From: Xylogone sp. PMI_703
Taxonomy: Eukaryota; Ascomycota; Leotiomycetes
Length of the DNA stretch: 64,000 nt
Assembly: GCA_021399445.1 (NCBI GenBank)
Contig: JAJTUQ010000003.1
Span: forward strand, 372,001-436,000
Direction: 5' to 3'
Shown: positions 12,001-22,440 of the stretch, piece by piece
Layout: every line of letters starts with the position of its first letter
How positions within the stretch are numbered: the first letter of the stretch is position 1
Notes under the pieces: model-generated
Databases searched by the model: none
Told to the model about the DNA's origin: nothing
The model's input: the letters and a program-made list of their open reading frames with translations, nothing else
Position numbers and translations under genes: made by a program

Positions 12001-15000
12001 TTATTCAGTAAGATTTGCAAAACTTTCTTTATATGTTTTTGGTGTTCTTCTAGTGTCTTAAAGTAAATTAGTAAATTATTAATGTAAATTATGACAAATA
12101 TATCTAAGTATAACATAAGTATATAGTTCATTATTCTTTAAAATGTTATAAGTAAATTAGTGAATTTTATTAACAAGATTAGATATTTGAATAGTTTATA
12201 ATATGTACTAAATATTATCTTTTATTTATTATCCTTTATAATTCTGACTAAGTGAAATCTGGTCTAAAAGTTTAACTTCGTGAAATATTTAATATCTGTT
12301 AGTCTTTCTTATAAATCTGAAATGAGTAATATTAAATATTAATCTTTAATAATGATATTATTTAATTTTCGGTAGTTTATAATTATTCTCCATTTCTTTG
12401 GTCCTTTCTTTAGGATATATATTATTAACATTTTATATAATACTTCTGAAAGTCTAATATGTCCTTTTGTTAATAACCGATCTAGTTCTTCTTGTAAGAC
12501 TTGTTATTACTCTTTGTTCATTATGTATAGTTAATAATGTAGTAAGTAAGTTCTTTTCTTCAGGTATATATGATAGTCTTAAGGTTTTTGTGGTAATAAT
12601 ACTTCTGTATCTAGTAATTCTTCGAATAATTTTTAATATTTCTAATATTCCTCAGGTAACATTAGTGTTGTTTCTGTATTATTTACTTATGTTAATGAGT
12701 TAACTAATTATAAGTTATTTGTCTTATTAAATCTCATTATCTGGCCTATTTCTTAATTTATTTATAAGTTATAATTTTTGAATTATAACATCTTTATGAT
12801 TACTTCATATTTATTTAGATATAATATATTAAACATAATTTCTGTTTTTTCTCCGGATATCTTTATTATTAATAACTCAGTCTTTACTTCTACTTAAAAA
12901 GAGATACTCAATCTGTTTACTATTCTGATAAAGTAACTCCTTCTTTTAACTTTAGTATTCAGTCTTAGTCAAGTGATTACTTTAGGCATAATAAGGTTAA
13001 TTATATTACTGTTATCGAATATTACTGTTAAATCTTGTCTTTTTAGCTTAATGAACATTATTAAAAAAGAATTTCCAAAAATTATATTAATTTCAATATA
13101 TTCTTCTTTGTCATCGTCCTTGTGCTAAAGGTCAACTGTTTCGTTAAACTTGTAGTATTTTTTTATCTTATAACCTTAATGTAATATATATTACTCATGA
13201 TAAAACTTCTCTTTATTAAGTATAACCTTAGTCTATATAGTCTTAAGTTCTGTTTTTATCTACATTATCTATATATCCGGGAAATTCTTCTATGTTAGTG
13301 ACTTTATAGTCAGTAGTATAGTAGTATATAATACTTTTGATTATAATAAGTTTAAACTTAAATAGTAATAAGATTTAGATACAATCTCCATGATTATTCT
13401 GAAGTTTGTAATCTTGTCCTTGGCTGAATATAATTCTATTTATTACTATTAATGTTTTATTATAGACTATATTCTGTATTAACTTTTCAGGATTTTCTTG
13501 ATTTTTTTGAATATTACTCTTTTGCCTATTTCTGGGGCTCTAGTATACTCATTGATTTTCCATAAACCTTGTGATTCCTTAATCATAAATATTAACTCAG
13601 GCTTCTTGTTTTTACTGACTTGGCTAAGACCTGGTTCTGACAATGTTTTAAATTATTCTTTTACTTTTTTCAGTATATTTCTTGTAATATCTTTCAGTAC
13701 TTTTACTAATGTCTTTGATATCTGTTCTTATCTGAATGTCTCTTGAATGAATTCTGGAGTTGAGGTCATTTCGTTATCTGGATTTTTTTCTCTGATTAAG
13801 TCTTCTTTGATTTATACTTTGAAAAATACTTCCTTGAAGTTTAATATATTAAAAAATAATAATTTAATCTTTTTTGTTAAAATATCGTTATACATCTCTA
13901 AGTTATTATCTTCTTATTTTTTTTTTAAGTCATTCTTCGTAAAAACTTTTTTTTTTGTTTTATACATAAAATACTTGTACAGGATTTGGCTTACTGATAA
14001 GTTTTTGTCATTTTCTGATTAAGCTTCTGAGTTGTTAAAGGATACAGCCTTCTTCATTACTCGTCATTCTACTTCAGCCTTTACTTCAGCCTTTGCTTTT
14101 GTAAACATCTTTTCTTCTTCTGGAGTAATTATTATATTAACCTCTGTGAATACTACTTCTTTATCTTTTCCTTTATATTTAGACTTTTACTTTATTTCTT
14201 CTGTATTATTGGTTTGTCTGTCCTTGAGCTTACTGTCTTTACTATGCTCATGAGCCATATGATTAGGTAAATGACATTTGAAATATAAGTTCTTTTCTTT
14301 ATGTTTTTTTCTTTGTTTTAATGTCAAGTTATATCTTCCTCCTTTTTTGGAATCTTTCTTGGAGATTACATTTGTTTCTCAATTTATGGTATCAAGGTCT
14401 TTCTTAGATCTTTTTTCTTTTCCTTCAGAACTTCACTTCTTGTTGTTCTAGTTTATTGCTTTATCCTTTTTTATCTAATGTCTTTCTTACTGATAATCAT
14501 TTATTTCAGTAACTTCTTTCATGAATTTCTTTAAGTTTCCTGGGACTAATCTTAGTTAAGTTATCTTGTTTATTATTGTATCCTTAAAGCTTTCCTTGTA
14601 ATAATACATCAAGATTTTGTTGTCTTAGTCTGCTTGAAGGATTAGTATACAGAACTTTATATTATAATTCTATACTAATCTTGTTTGTTTAAGTTTATTT
14701 AACTATCTGGAAACTTTTTATTTCTTGTTGGTATTATCGAATAGTTAATCTATTTTGTCCTAGAAATTGTTTAAACTTCTAAATAAGTTAGTTATTTCTT
14801 GTTATTTGTTTTTTTTCTTTTTGATAATATTGTAGAAATTCTTTATATATAACAATAGAAGTTTGAATATGTCTTTTTTTAAGTATATAATGACCCAGAA
14901 TATATAATCTTGTTTATTTCTGAATATAACTTTGTTGAATTTCAGGAATAAATAAGTTTATATCTTGAAAACTTTATACTTAGATCTGTCTTTGTTAAAT

Positions 15001-15223
15001 TTGGTTAATGTTATTATTTTGAGTAATTTAAGTAATAAGATAATTTGTAAGAATTCTTGTTCTTCATCGTTATCATTATCTGATAAAGATAAGTTTGGTG
15101 TTAATATAAGGCTTAGTACAGGGTTTGGCATTGTATGTTCTATCCTTGATATAAGGTTTACTTGTTAACTTATTATAACGTTTGGGGTATTCGATTCTAA
15201 TCTCTTTAAGATAGTACTTAAAG
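9083..15223 (-). pseudogene. gypsy B1 gag-pol remnant
   Basis: Minus-strand internal region between the B1 LTRs, related to the plus-strand internal region of B2. The RT block that is continuous here (near 12,400) shows what the uninterrupted B2 site looked like before element C inserted. Every frame is closed by frequent stops and the base composition is extremely AT-rich, so the open stretches on the opposite strand, up to about 90 codons, are by-products of composition rather than genes. Confidence 0.78.
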
Positions 15224-15585
15224 TGTTATAAACTTAAGTCTTTTTTTAGTCTTATAGAATATACAAATATATATTAAATTGTAAAAAGGTTAATGAGAAC
15301 TCAAAGATCAGTATAATATAATATATAATTATAATTATAATTATATAAATAATAATTTATATTATAAGTTAAGTATATAACTTTTATCTAAGTAATTATT
15401 TAGTTTATATATTTAATGAAATATATCAAGACTTTTTGAACTTCCCAGGTCCTCTAGGTCCATGGACTTCTTGGACTTCTTAGGTCCTCTGGGTCTATCA
15501 CATAACTTAAAGTAGTGTTAAGTTCTTTGTGTAACCTCTGTTACCGAGCCTTAGGCTTATCTTTATCTGTGTGTAATTTATGATA
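15224..15585 (-). repeat. LTR of gypsy B1 (5' LTR in element orientation), heavily RIPed
   Basis: 362 bp, aligned without gaps to 8,721-9,082; most differences are additional T or A in this copy. It is followed directly by the TTATA target duplication. Confidence 0.88.
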
Positions 15586-16978
15586 TTATACAGAAAATAA
15601 GTAATATAATTTTGAGATTATATTTAGATTATTTTATAATAATGTATTTGAATAACATTTTGATTTATTCTAAGACATTAAAAGAACATAAATAATATAT
15701 CTGTATTATATTTAAAATATTAATTAATAATGACATAAAGTATAAACTGGCTAAGTATTAGTTTAATACAACAAAAGTGAAGTTTCTAAGTAAAATAGTT
15801 TTAAATAAAAGATTCTGAATAAACCTAAAGAAAGTAAAAGTTATTAAAGAATAACTTATTCTAAAAATAATCAAAGAAGTTTAATAATTTAACAGATTTA
15901 TTAATTATTATAAATGTTATATAATAACTTATTCGAAGATAATTAGTCTATTGACGAAATTAACGAAGAAAGATATACCTTTTGTTTGGGAAGAGAAGTA
16001 AGAAAGAGTTTTCCAAGAGGTTAAAGATTAGTTTGATGAAGACTGAATATTAGCTTATGTTAATCCCAAGAAATTATACTTGCTAAAAATAAATACTTTA
16101 AGTAAGGCATTAAGTAGAGTTTTGTCATAAAAGGATAACAAAGGACGTTAGAGGTCAGTAGTCTTTTATTCTCAAAAGTTTATTTTAGTAAAGTTAAACT
16201 ATGATATCTACGAGAAAGAACTTTTAGTTATTATAAATTATTATAAATATTAGAAGATTTATTTATGTAATATTAAACATTTATTTAAGATTTTATCAGA
16301 TTACAAGAATTTAATAATTTTTATAATTATTAAAGATTTTAATAATAAACAAATATATTAATACGAAATGTTAGTATAATATAATTTCAGGATTCGTTAT
16401 ATCTAAAGATCAAAGAATACTAAGGCTGATACTTTAAATAAATAACTAAATTACATGGAAAGAAGTTCTAAACAAGAATTTACCATGTTTAAGAAAGAAG
16501 ACAATATCCTACACCTTAATCATGTATAAGTATTAATAGTTATATAAATTATTGACGAAGAATGACTAGAAAAGATTAAGTTAGTTATTGTAGAAAAGAA
16601 AGAAATCTCTAAGGATCCCGAGGCTGGTTGGCTTAAGGATCAGGAATTTCTGGGCATTTGGTTAAAGAACAGAAGAGTATTTATTTTATCAGTAATTACT
16701 CAGGAGTTTGTGAAAGAATAACATGAATTACTTATGTATAATCACCAAAGAATTACAAAGACTAAGAACTGACTATAATAAGAATTCTTTATCTTAAAAC
16801 TTTAGCAAGAAGTTACCAAAGTCGTTAATAACTATAATATTTGTCATAAGGCTAAAACATTAAGAAAAAAGCTTATAAAACAATTAATGCCTTTTTAGAT
16901 ACTAAAGAAACCTTAGACTTTTATTTCATGGGATTTTATCATAAGATTATTTTTATCAAGAAATGTTAACAAACCGGA
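15586..16978 (+). pseudogene. gypsy A RT, RNase H and start of integrase (dead)
   Basis: The RT frame of element A resumes exactly after the B1 target duplication. The catalytic pair that should be DD reads NN (AAT AAC at 15,651-15,656), two G-to-A changes. The thumb region (PLTKLTKKD-like), RNase H (about 16,030-16,440) and the zinc-binding start of integrase (about 16,560 on) follow, with many stops. The segment is cut at 16,978 by B2. Confidence 0.78.
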
Positions 16979-17340
16979 TGTCACAAACCATACACAGATG
17001 AGGACAGGCCTAAGGCTCGGTAGCAGAGGCTACACAGAGAACCTGACACTACCCTAAGTTATGTGATAGACCTGGGGGACCTAGGGGGTCCAAGGGGTCC
17101 ATGGACCTGGAGGACTTGGGAGGTCCAAGAAGTCCTGATATATTTCATTAAATATATAAACTAAATAATTATTTAGATAAAAGTTATATATTTAACTTAT
17201 AATATAAATTATTATTTATATAATTATAATTATAATTATATATTATATTATATTGATCCTTGAACTTTTATTAATCCTTTTATGACTTAATATATACTTG
17301 TATATTCTACAAGACCAAGAAAAAGCTTAAGTTCATAATA
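16979..17340 (+). repeat. 5' LTR of gypsy B2
   Basis: Starts TGTCACAAACC and ends GTTCATAATA. The stretch of GGACC/GGGGTCC-like repeats at about 17,068-17,135 is among the least RIPed sequence in the AT-rich block. Confidence 0.87.
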
Positions 17341-20147
17341 CTTTAAGTATTATCTTAAAAAGATTAGGATTAAGTGTCTTAAATATTATAATAAGTCAGT
17401 AAGTAAGTTTTATGTCAGGGATAAAGTATATAACGCCAGACTCTGTACTAGGCCCTGTATTAGTATTAAATTTACCTTTATCGGACAGTAATAACAATAA
17501 AGAGTAAGAATTCTTATAAATTATCTTATTACTTAAATTATTTAAAGTAATAACATTAGTCAAATTCAACAGAGATAAATCTAAGTACAAAGTCTTTAAG
17601 ATGTAAGTTTGTTTATTCTTGAAGTTCAACAAAACTATATTTAAAAATAAATAAGATTATGTATTTTGGGTTATTATATACTTAGAAAAAAATATATTCA
17701 AACTTTTGTTATTATATATAAAGAATTTCTATAATATTATTAAGAAGAAAAAAGATAGATAACAAGAAATGACTAATCTATTTAAAAGTCTAAATAATTT
17801 CTGGGACAAAATAAATTAATTATTCAATAATATTAACGAGAAACAAAAAATTTCTAGATAGTTAGATAAACTTAAATAAGTAAGATTAGTATAAAATTAT
17901 AATATAAAGTTCTATATATTAATTTTTCAAACAGATTAAGATAACAAAGTCTTAATATATTATTACAAGAAAAGCTTTAAAAATATAATAATAAACGAGA
18001 TAACTTAACTGAGACTAGCCCTAAGAAGTCTAAAAGAACTTATGAAAAAAGTTATTAAGATAGATGATTATTAATGAAAAAGACATCAAATAAAAAGGGG
18101 TAGAATAATAAACTAGAATAACAAAAATGAAGCTTTAAAAAAAAGGAAAAAGATCTAAAAAAGATTTTAATGTTATAGACTGAGAAACAAATATAACCTC
18201 CAAAAAAGACTTTAAGAAAAGAGGAAAGTATAACTTAATACTAAAACAAAGAAAGAAATACAGAAAAAAGAACTTATATTTCAAATACCACTTACTTAGT
18301 TATATGGCTCATGAGTATAGTAAAAACAACAAACTCAAGGACAGACAAACTAATAATACAGAAGAAACAAAGTAAAAGTCTGAGTATAAAAGAAAAGGTA
18401 AGGAAGTAATGTTTATAGAAGTTAATATGATAATTATCTCAGAAGAAAAAAAGATATTTGTAAAAACAGAGGCTAAAGTAAAGGCTAAAGCAGAATAACG
18501 AGTGATAAGGAAGGTTATATCCTTTAATAGCTCAGAAGTTTGGCCAAAAAACAATAAAGATTTGTTAATAAGTCAAATCTTGTATAAGTATTCTGTATAT
18601 GAAATAAAAGGAGAAGTTTTTACAAAGGATAACTTAGAAGAAAAACAGAAGAGTAATAACTTAAAGGTATATAATAATATTTTAACAAAAAAGATTAAAC
18701 TATTATTCTTTAATATATTAGACTTCAAGGAAATATTTTTTAGAGTATAAATCGAGGAAGACTTAATCAGAGAAGAAAATCTAAACAACGAAATAACCTT
18801 AACTTTAGAATTCATTCAAGAAATATTCAGATAAGAATAGATACTAAAAATGTTAATAAAAATACTAAAAAATATTATAAGAAATATATTGAAGAAAATA
18901 GAAGAATAATTTAAAACATTATTAGAACTAAGTCTTAATCAAGTTAACAAAGGCAAAAAGTTTAAGTCAGTATTTATGATTAAAAAATCATAAGGTTTAT
19001 AGAAGATTAATGAGTATACTAAAGCCTTAAAGGCAAGTAAAAAAATAATATTCAGAGAAATCAAGAAAACTCTAAAAAGTTAATACAGAATATAATCTAT
19101 AGTAAAACGTCAATAATAATGGATAAAACCATATCTAGCCGAGGACAAGATTATAAACTTCAGAATAATCATGGAAATTATGTCCAAATCCTATTATTAC
19201 CTAAGTTTAAACTTATTACAGTTAGGAACATTATATAATATTATATTACTGACTATAAAACTACTAACATAGAAGAATTTCCTGGACGTATGAATAGTAT
19301 AGATGGAAACAGAACTCGAGATTATATAGACTAAGGTTATACTTAATAAAAAAAAGTTTTATTATGAGTAATGTATATTATGTTAAGGTTATGGAGTAGG
19401 AAAATATTATAAGTTTGACGAAACAGTTGACCTTTGGCACAAGGACGACGATAAGGAAGAATATACTAAAATTAATATAATTTTTGGAAATTCTTTTTTG
19501 ATGATGCTCATCAAGCTAAAAGGACAAGACTTAACAATAATGTTTGATAACAATAACATAATTAACTTTATTATACCTGAAGTAGTTACTTAACTAAGAC
19601 TAAATACTAGAGTTAAAAGAAGGAGTTACCTTATCAGAATAATAAACAAATCAAATATCTTTTTTCAAGTAGAAATAAAGACTAAGTCATTAATAATGAA
19701 GATATCCAGAGAAAAAACGGAAATCGTATTTAATATATTATATTTAAGTAAATATAAGGTAATCATAAAGATGTTGTAATTCAAAAACTATAACCTACAA
19801 ATAAATTAAGAAATAGGCCAGATAATAGGATTCAGTAAAATAAATAGTTTATGATTAGTTAACTTGTCAGTATAAGCAAACAATATAGAAATAATATTAA
19901 TATTATTTGAGGAATATCAGAAATATCAGAAATTATTCGAAAAACCATTAAATACAGAGGTATTACTGTTACAAAAACCTTAAGACTATTACATATACCT
20001 GAAAGAAGGAACTCACTTATTATATTGCTGATTATATACAATGAACAAAGAGTAATGACAAGTCTTATGAGAAGAACTGGATTAGTTGTTAACAAAGGGA
20101 CACATTAGACCTTCAGAAGTATTATATAGAACATCAATAATATATAT
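17341..20147 (+). pseudogene. gypsy B2 gag, protease and start of RT (dead)
   Basis: Plus-strand internal sequence corresponding to the reverse complement of the B1 gag/protease region. No frame stays open for long; the longest plus-strand stretch is about 82 codons at 18,502-18,750. It ends at the ATAT target site of element C. Confidence 0.72.
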
Positions 20148-20430
20148 TGTGAAAGGGAAGGGGTGAGTGCTATGGGAGGCACGTGATCTCTGGCAGCCGG
20201 CATGTAGGTATGCAACGAACAACAACAACAACACCATACAATACGATCACCAATATCGCGATATCGTAGCAATCGTAGCAATCGTAAGGGAGCCAATCAG
20301 AGCTCGTATATCTGTAAAATAGGAGTGCAAATCGCTGTCTATTACAATACCGTACGAACCACTCTATATATAAAATTCGGAGATTTTGGCGGTAGAACTA
20401 CTATTACCCGCACGCGGATTCCTTACTACA
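20148..20430 (-). repeat. 3' LTR of gypsy C, little RIPed
   Basis: 283 bp, bounded by TGTGAAAGG and CTACA on the plus strand. It retains many CpG and CpA sites. Compared with 30,619-30,901 the differences inspected are directional: C or G here is T or A there. Confidence 0.85.
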
Positions 20431-20775
20431 TCCGTCCTTTTCGATATTATAGCTTATGAAGCAATAATATCGATATTAACAACAACGTAAAGAATCCATC
20501 AAATATCATCAAAAGCAAAACATCAAAACGAAGAGCTAAACTATCGCCACAATCTGAAATAAGGTAAGACGTCCTACTCCTTCCCAATATCTGGATATTA
20601 CACCCTCAACTTCACACATTACATCTCTCAATATTGACATGGATATAGGCTATATACTTACTTATTCCGATATATCAATTTTGCCCTCATCCACTAACTT
20701 CTGAATATACGAATTCTTTTTAAATAACTGTAACTCCAACCGTACTTTCCGCCACCACTCATCATAGAATATATT

Positions 20776-21585
20776 CTATATCTTTCTTCTCCAAGAGCTT
20801 AAGTATTCTAACTGCTCTACGCTCATCCTATAGAGCACGATTTCAAGGTCAGCCAGAACATCATTATCGTCATATCTTTGTTGTACCAACATAACTCGGG
20901 ACAACAGAGTTATGATTTTGAGATTTATATCGAATGGCACTCTTCGGTCTGACAATCTTGCCGCTCCAAACATTAAAAAATGATGATACCCTGCCGTTAT
21001 CAATTCTTTATAGCAATCCGAAACCTTCTTCCATCGAGTTTTCGGGATATTAACCAAATATTGATAATATTTATTAGTGGTTCCGAACCATGGCTCAACC
21101 GTAAATCGCATAACCTCTACTTTCTCGGGATTGTACGATATCAAGTGATGTTTCGTAAATAAAGCCTCTTCTCTCTCCATGTGGCTATCCTTTAGTTTTC
21201 CCACTTCCGGCATCAACTCTTTTATTATATCTTCGGTAATAGTAAATAAGTCTTCCATTAGCCCACGATCAACGATCATATTGATATTCCGATGGCTTTT
21301 TGTGAATAACTTTGCGGTTCCGGCTCTATCCTCCCCCGTTATAAACACAGTGCTATCGACGACGTCCGCTACCATATAATCCAAAGCCGACCACCCTGTT
21401 TTGCGATCCTTGAAGCTCACCCTTCCCAAGTGACCAACCTGATTATATTTGACTTCAGGGAGCAATATATTAGTGTTACATGACTGAGATATCAATCGAT
21501 ATTCGTCATTTCTCCTTAAGTATACATAAACCAGATATAAAGCGGAGTTTTGTCGAATCATTTGTTGAGTTAACGAGAAATTCAT
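20776..21585 (-). CDS. unrecognised 269-aa ORF at the 3' end of gypsy C
   Basis: A complete ATG-to-stop frame of 269 codons in RIP-spared sequence, 346 bp inside the 3' LTR. I do not recognise the family. The protein looks soluble and has no signal peptide or membrane segment. It has mixed charge, a VADVVDSTVFITGEDRAG block near the first third and a leucine-rich C-terminus. It follows the 234-aa ORF on the same strand with a 120-bp gap, so both may be accessory ORFs of element C expressed downstream of pol. Alternatives are a captured host gene or a chance survivor. It is intact, unlike the pol upstream, which argues that it has either escaped RIP or been under selection. Confidence 0.5.
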   Translation of the reverse strand: MNFSLTQQMIRQNSALYLVYVYLRRNDEYRLISQSCNTNILLPEVKYNQVGHLGRVSFKDRKTGWSALDYMVADVVDSTVFITGEDRAGTAKLFTKSHRNINMIVDRGLMEDLFTITEDIIKELMPEVGKLKDSHMEREEALFTKHHLISYNPEKVEVMRFTVEPWFGTTNKYYQYLVNIPKTRWKKVSDCYKELITAGYHHFLMFGAARLSDRRVPFDINLKIITLLSRVMLVQQRYDDNDVLADLEIVLYRMSVEQLEYLSSWRRKI

Positions 21586-21705
21586 GATCTCTACTTATTC
21601 GTTATTATCTTCCGACAACGTCTTTATGTGATATAAATACATTTCTATCTCATATTCAATCAATTCTGTAATCTTAAATTCGTTATCTTTCGGGATAGGT
21701 TTATC

Positions 21706-22410
21706 CTACCAATCGAATAAAGATCTTTTGCCAAAATCGTTAGAATTCCATGACGTAATATCCACAAATTCTATATTAGCTAATATTACTTTTCTCTCGA
21801 TATCTCCCAATATTCTCTCCATTTCTTCGTCATCTGAATCGTCAGAGATTTTGTCCTGTGGTAAGTTTATCGGTTCTGGTACATATTTAAACAGGTCCCC
21901 GTTTTCCACTTTCTTTTCCTTCTGTCTGGCTTTCAATTTGTATAACCTGATAATATTAACCATATTCTTCTTGTCAATCTTTGGCTTTTTATTAGCACCC
22001 TTCGTCTTCTTATTCTTCTTCTTCCTCTTCTTTTTGCTGTCAGAATCGTCATATTCTGAATCATCATCGTCGTCCTCTTCCTCTTCAGTTTTCACTTCCT
22101 CTATACGCAGTATGTCTTCCTCCTTATCACTTTCGTCAAATAACAGATCCCATTGGCTTTGGTCGTCAGTTAGCATCCTGTATTTATTGAAACCTATGTC
22201 TAATATGTTTACATCAGCCAGTGCTACTCGTTCAGAGTCTTTATCCATGAGACTGGCTTTCGTCAAGTCAGCAGGAAGAACTTGTCGTTGTAGAAGGTGC
22301 CCTTGAATTCTCCTCCTGGGCCCTAGTAACTTTGCCTTTATTCTAGCCATTGCTGCTGAGTTCGTCCTTCTTGAAATGTTCTTGAGACTTAATTTCATAG
22401 TACTGGCCAT
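21706..22410 (-). CDS. unrecognised 234-aa acidic/basic ORF in gypsy C
   Basis: An intact 234-codon frame on the element strand. The centre (about residues 100-150) is low complexity: a Glu/Asp run followed by a Lys-rich run (DSDSKKKRKKKNKKTKG), resembling a nuclear or nucleic-acid-binding linker. The flanks look globular. It lies between the decayed post-integrase region and the 269-aa ORF. I cannot assign a function; gag-like, chaperone-like or nuclear-localising accessory roles are only possibilities. The opposite strand also has a long open stretch here (21,728-22,306), but that mirrors the GAA/GAT-rich low-complexity sequence. Confidence 0.45.
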   Translation of the reverse strand: MASTMKLSLKNISRRTNSAAMARIKAKLLGPRRRIQGHLLQRQVLPADLTKASLMDKDSERVALADVNILDIGFNKYRMLTDDQSQWDLLFDESDKEEDILRIEEVKTEEEEDDDDDSEYDDSDSKKKRKKKNKKTKGANKKPKIDKKNMVNIIRLYKLKARQKEKKVENGDLFKYVPEPINLPQDKISDDSDDEEMERILGDIERKVILANIEFVDITSWNSNDFGKRSLFDW

Positions 22411-22440
22411 CTTTCTTACTATATTAACAGCTTCACTTGA

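Larger units (their letters stand above)
8721..15585 (-). mobile_element. Ty3/gypsy chromovirus B1, complete but RIP-decayed
   Basis: A 6,865-bp element lies in reverse orientation inside the RT of element A. Its 362-bp LTRs are 8,721-9,082 and 15,224-15,585, and a perfect 5-bp target duplication TTATA flanks it (8,716-8,720 and 15,586-15,590). Removing the element rejoins the A reading frame. The LTR belongs to the same family as 16,979-17,340 and 34,238-34,597. The internal minus-strand sequence (9,083-15,223) holds decayed gag, protease, RT, RNase H, integrase and a chromodomain remnant near 9,740-9,860, all full of stops. The LTR at 8,721 is visibly less mutated than its partner. Confidence 0.9.

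Noticed and set aside
9979..15168. Many 60-90-codon plus-strand ORFs with hydrophobic translations
   Set aside because: They lie antisense to RIPed gypsy pol; extreme AT content creates Leu/Ile/Phe-rich open stretches.
21728..22306. 192-codon plus-strand ORF rich in Ser and Phe
   Set aside because: It mirrors the Glu/Asp- and Lys-rich codons of the 234-aa minus-strand frame.
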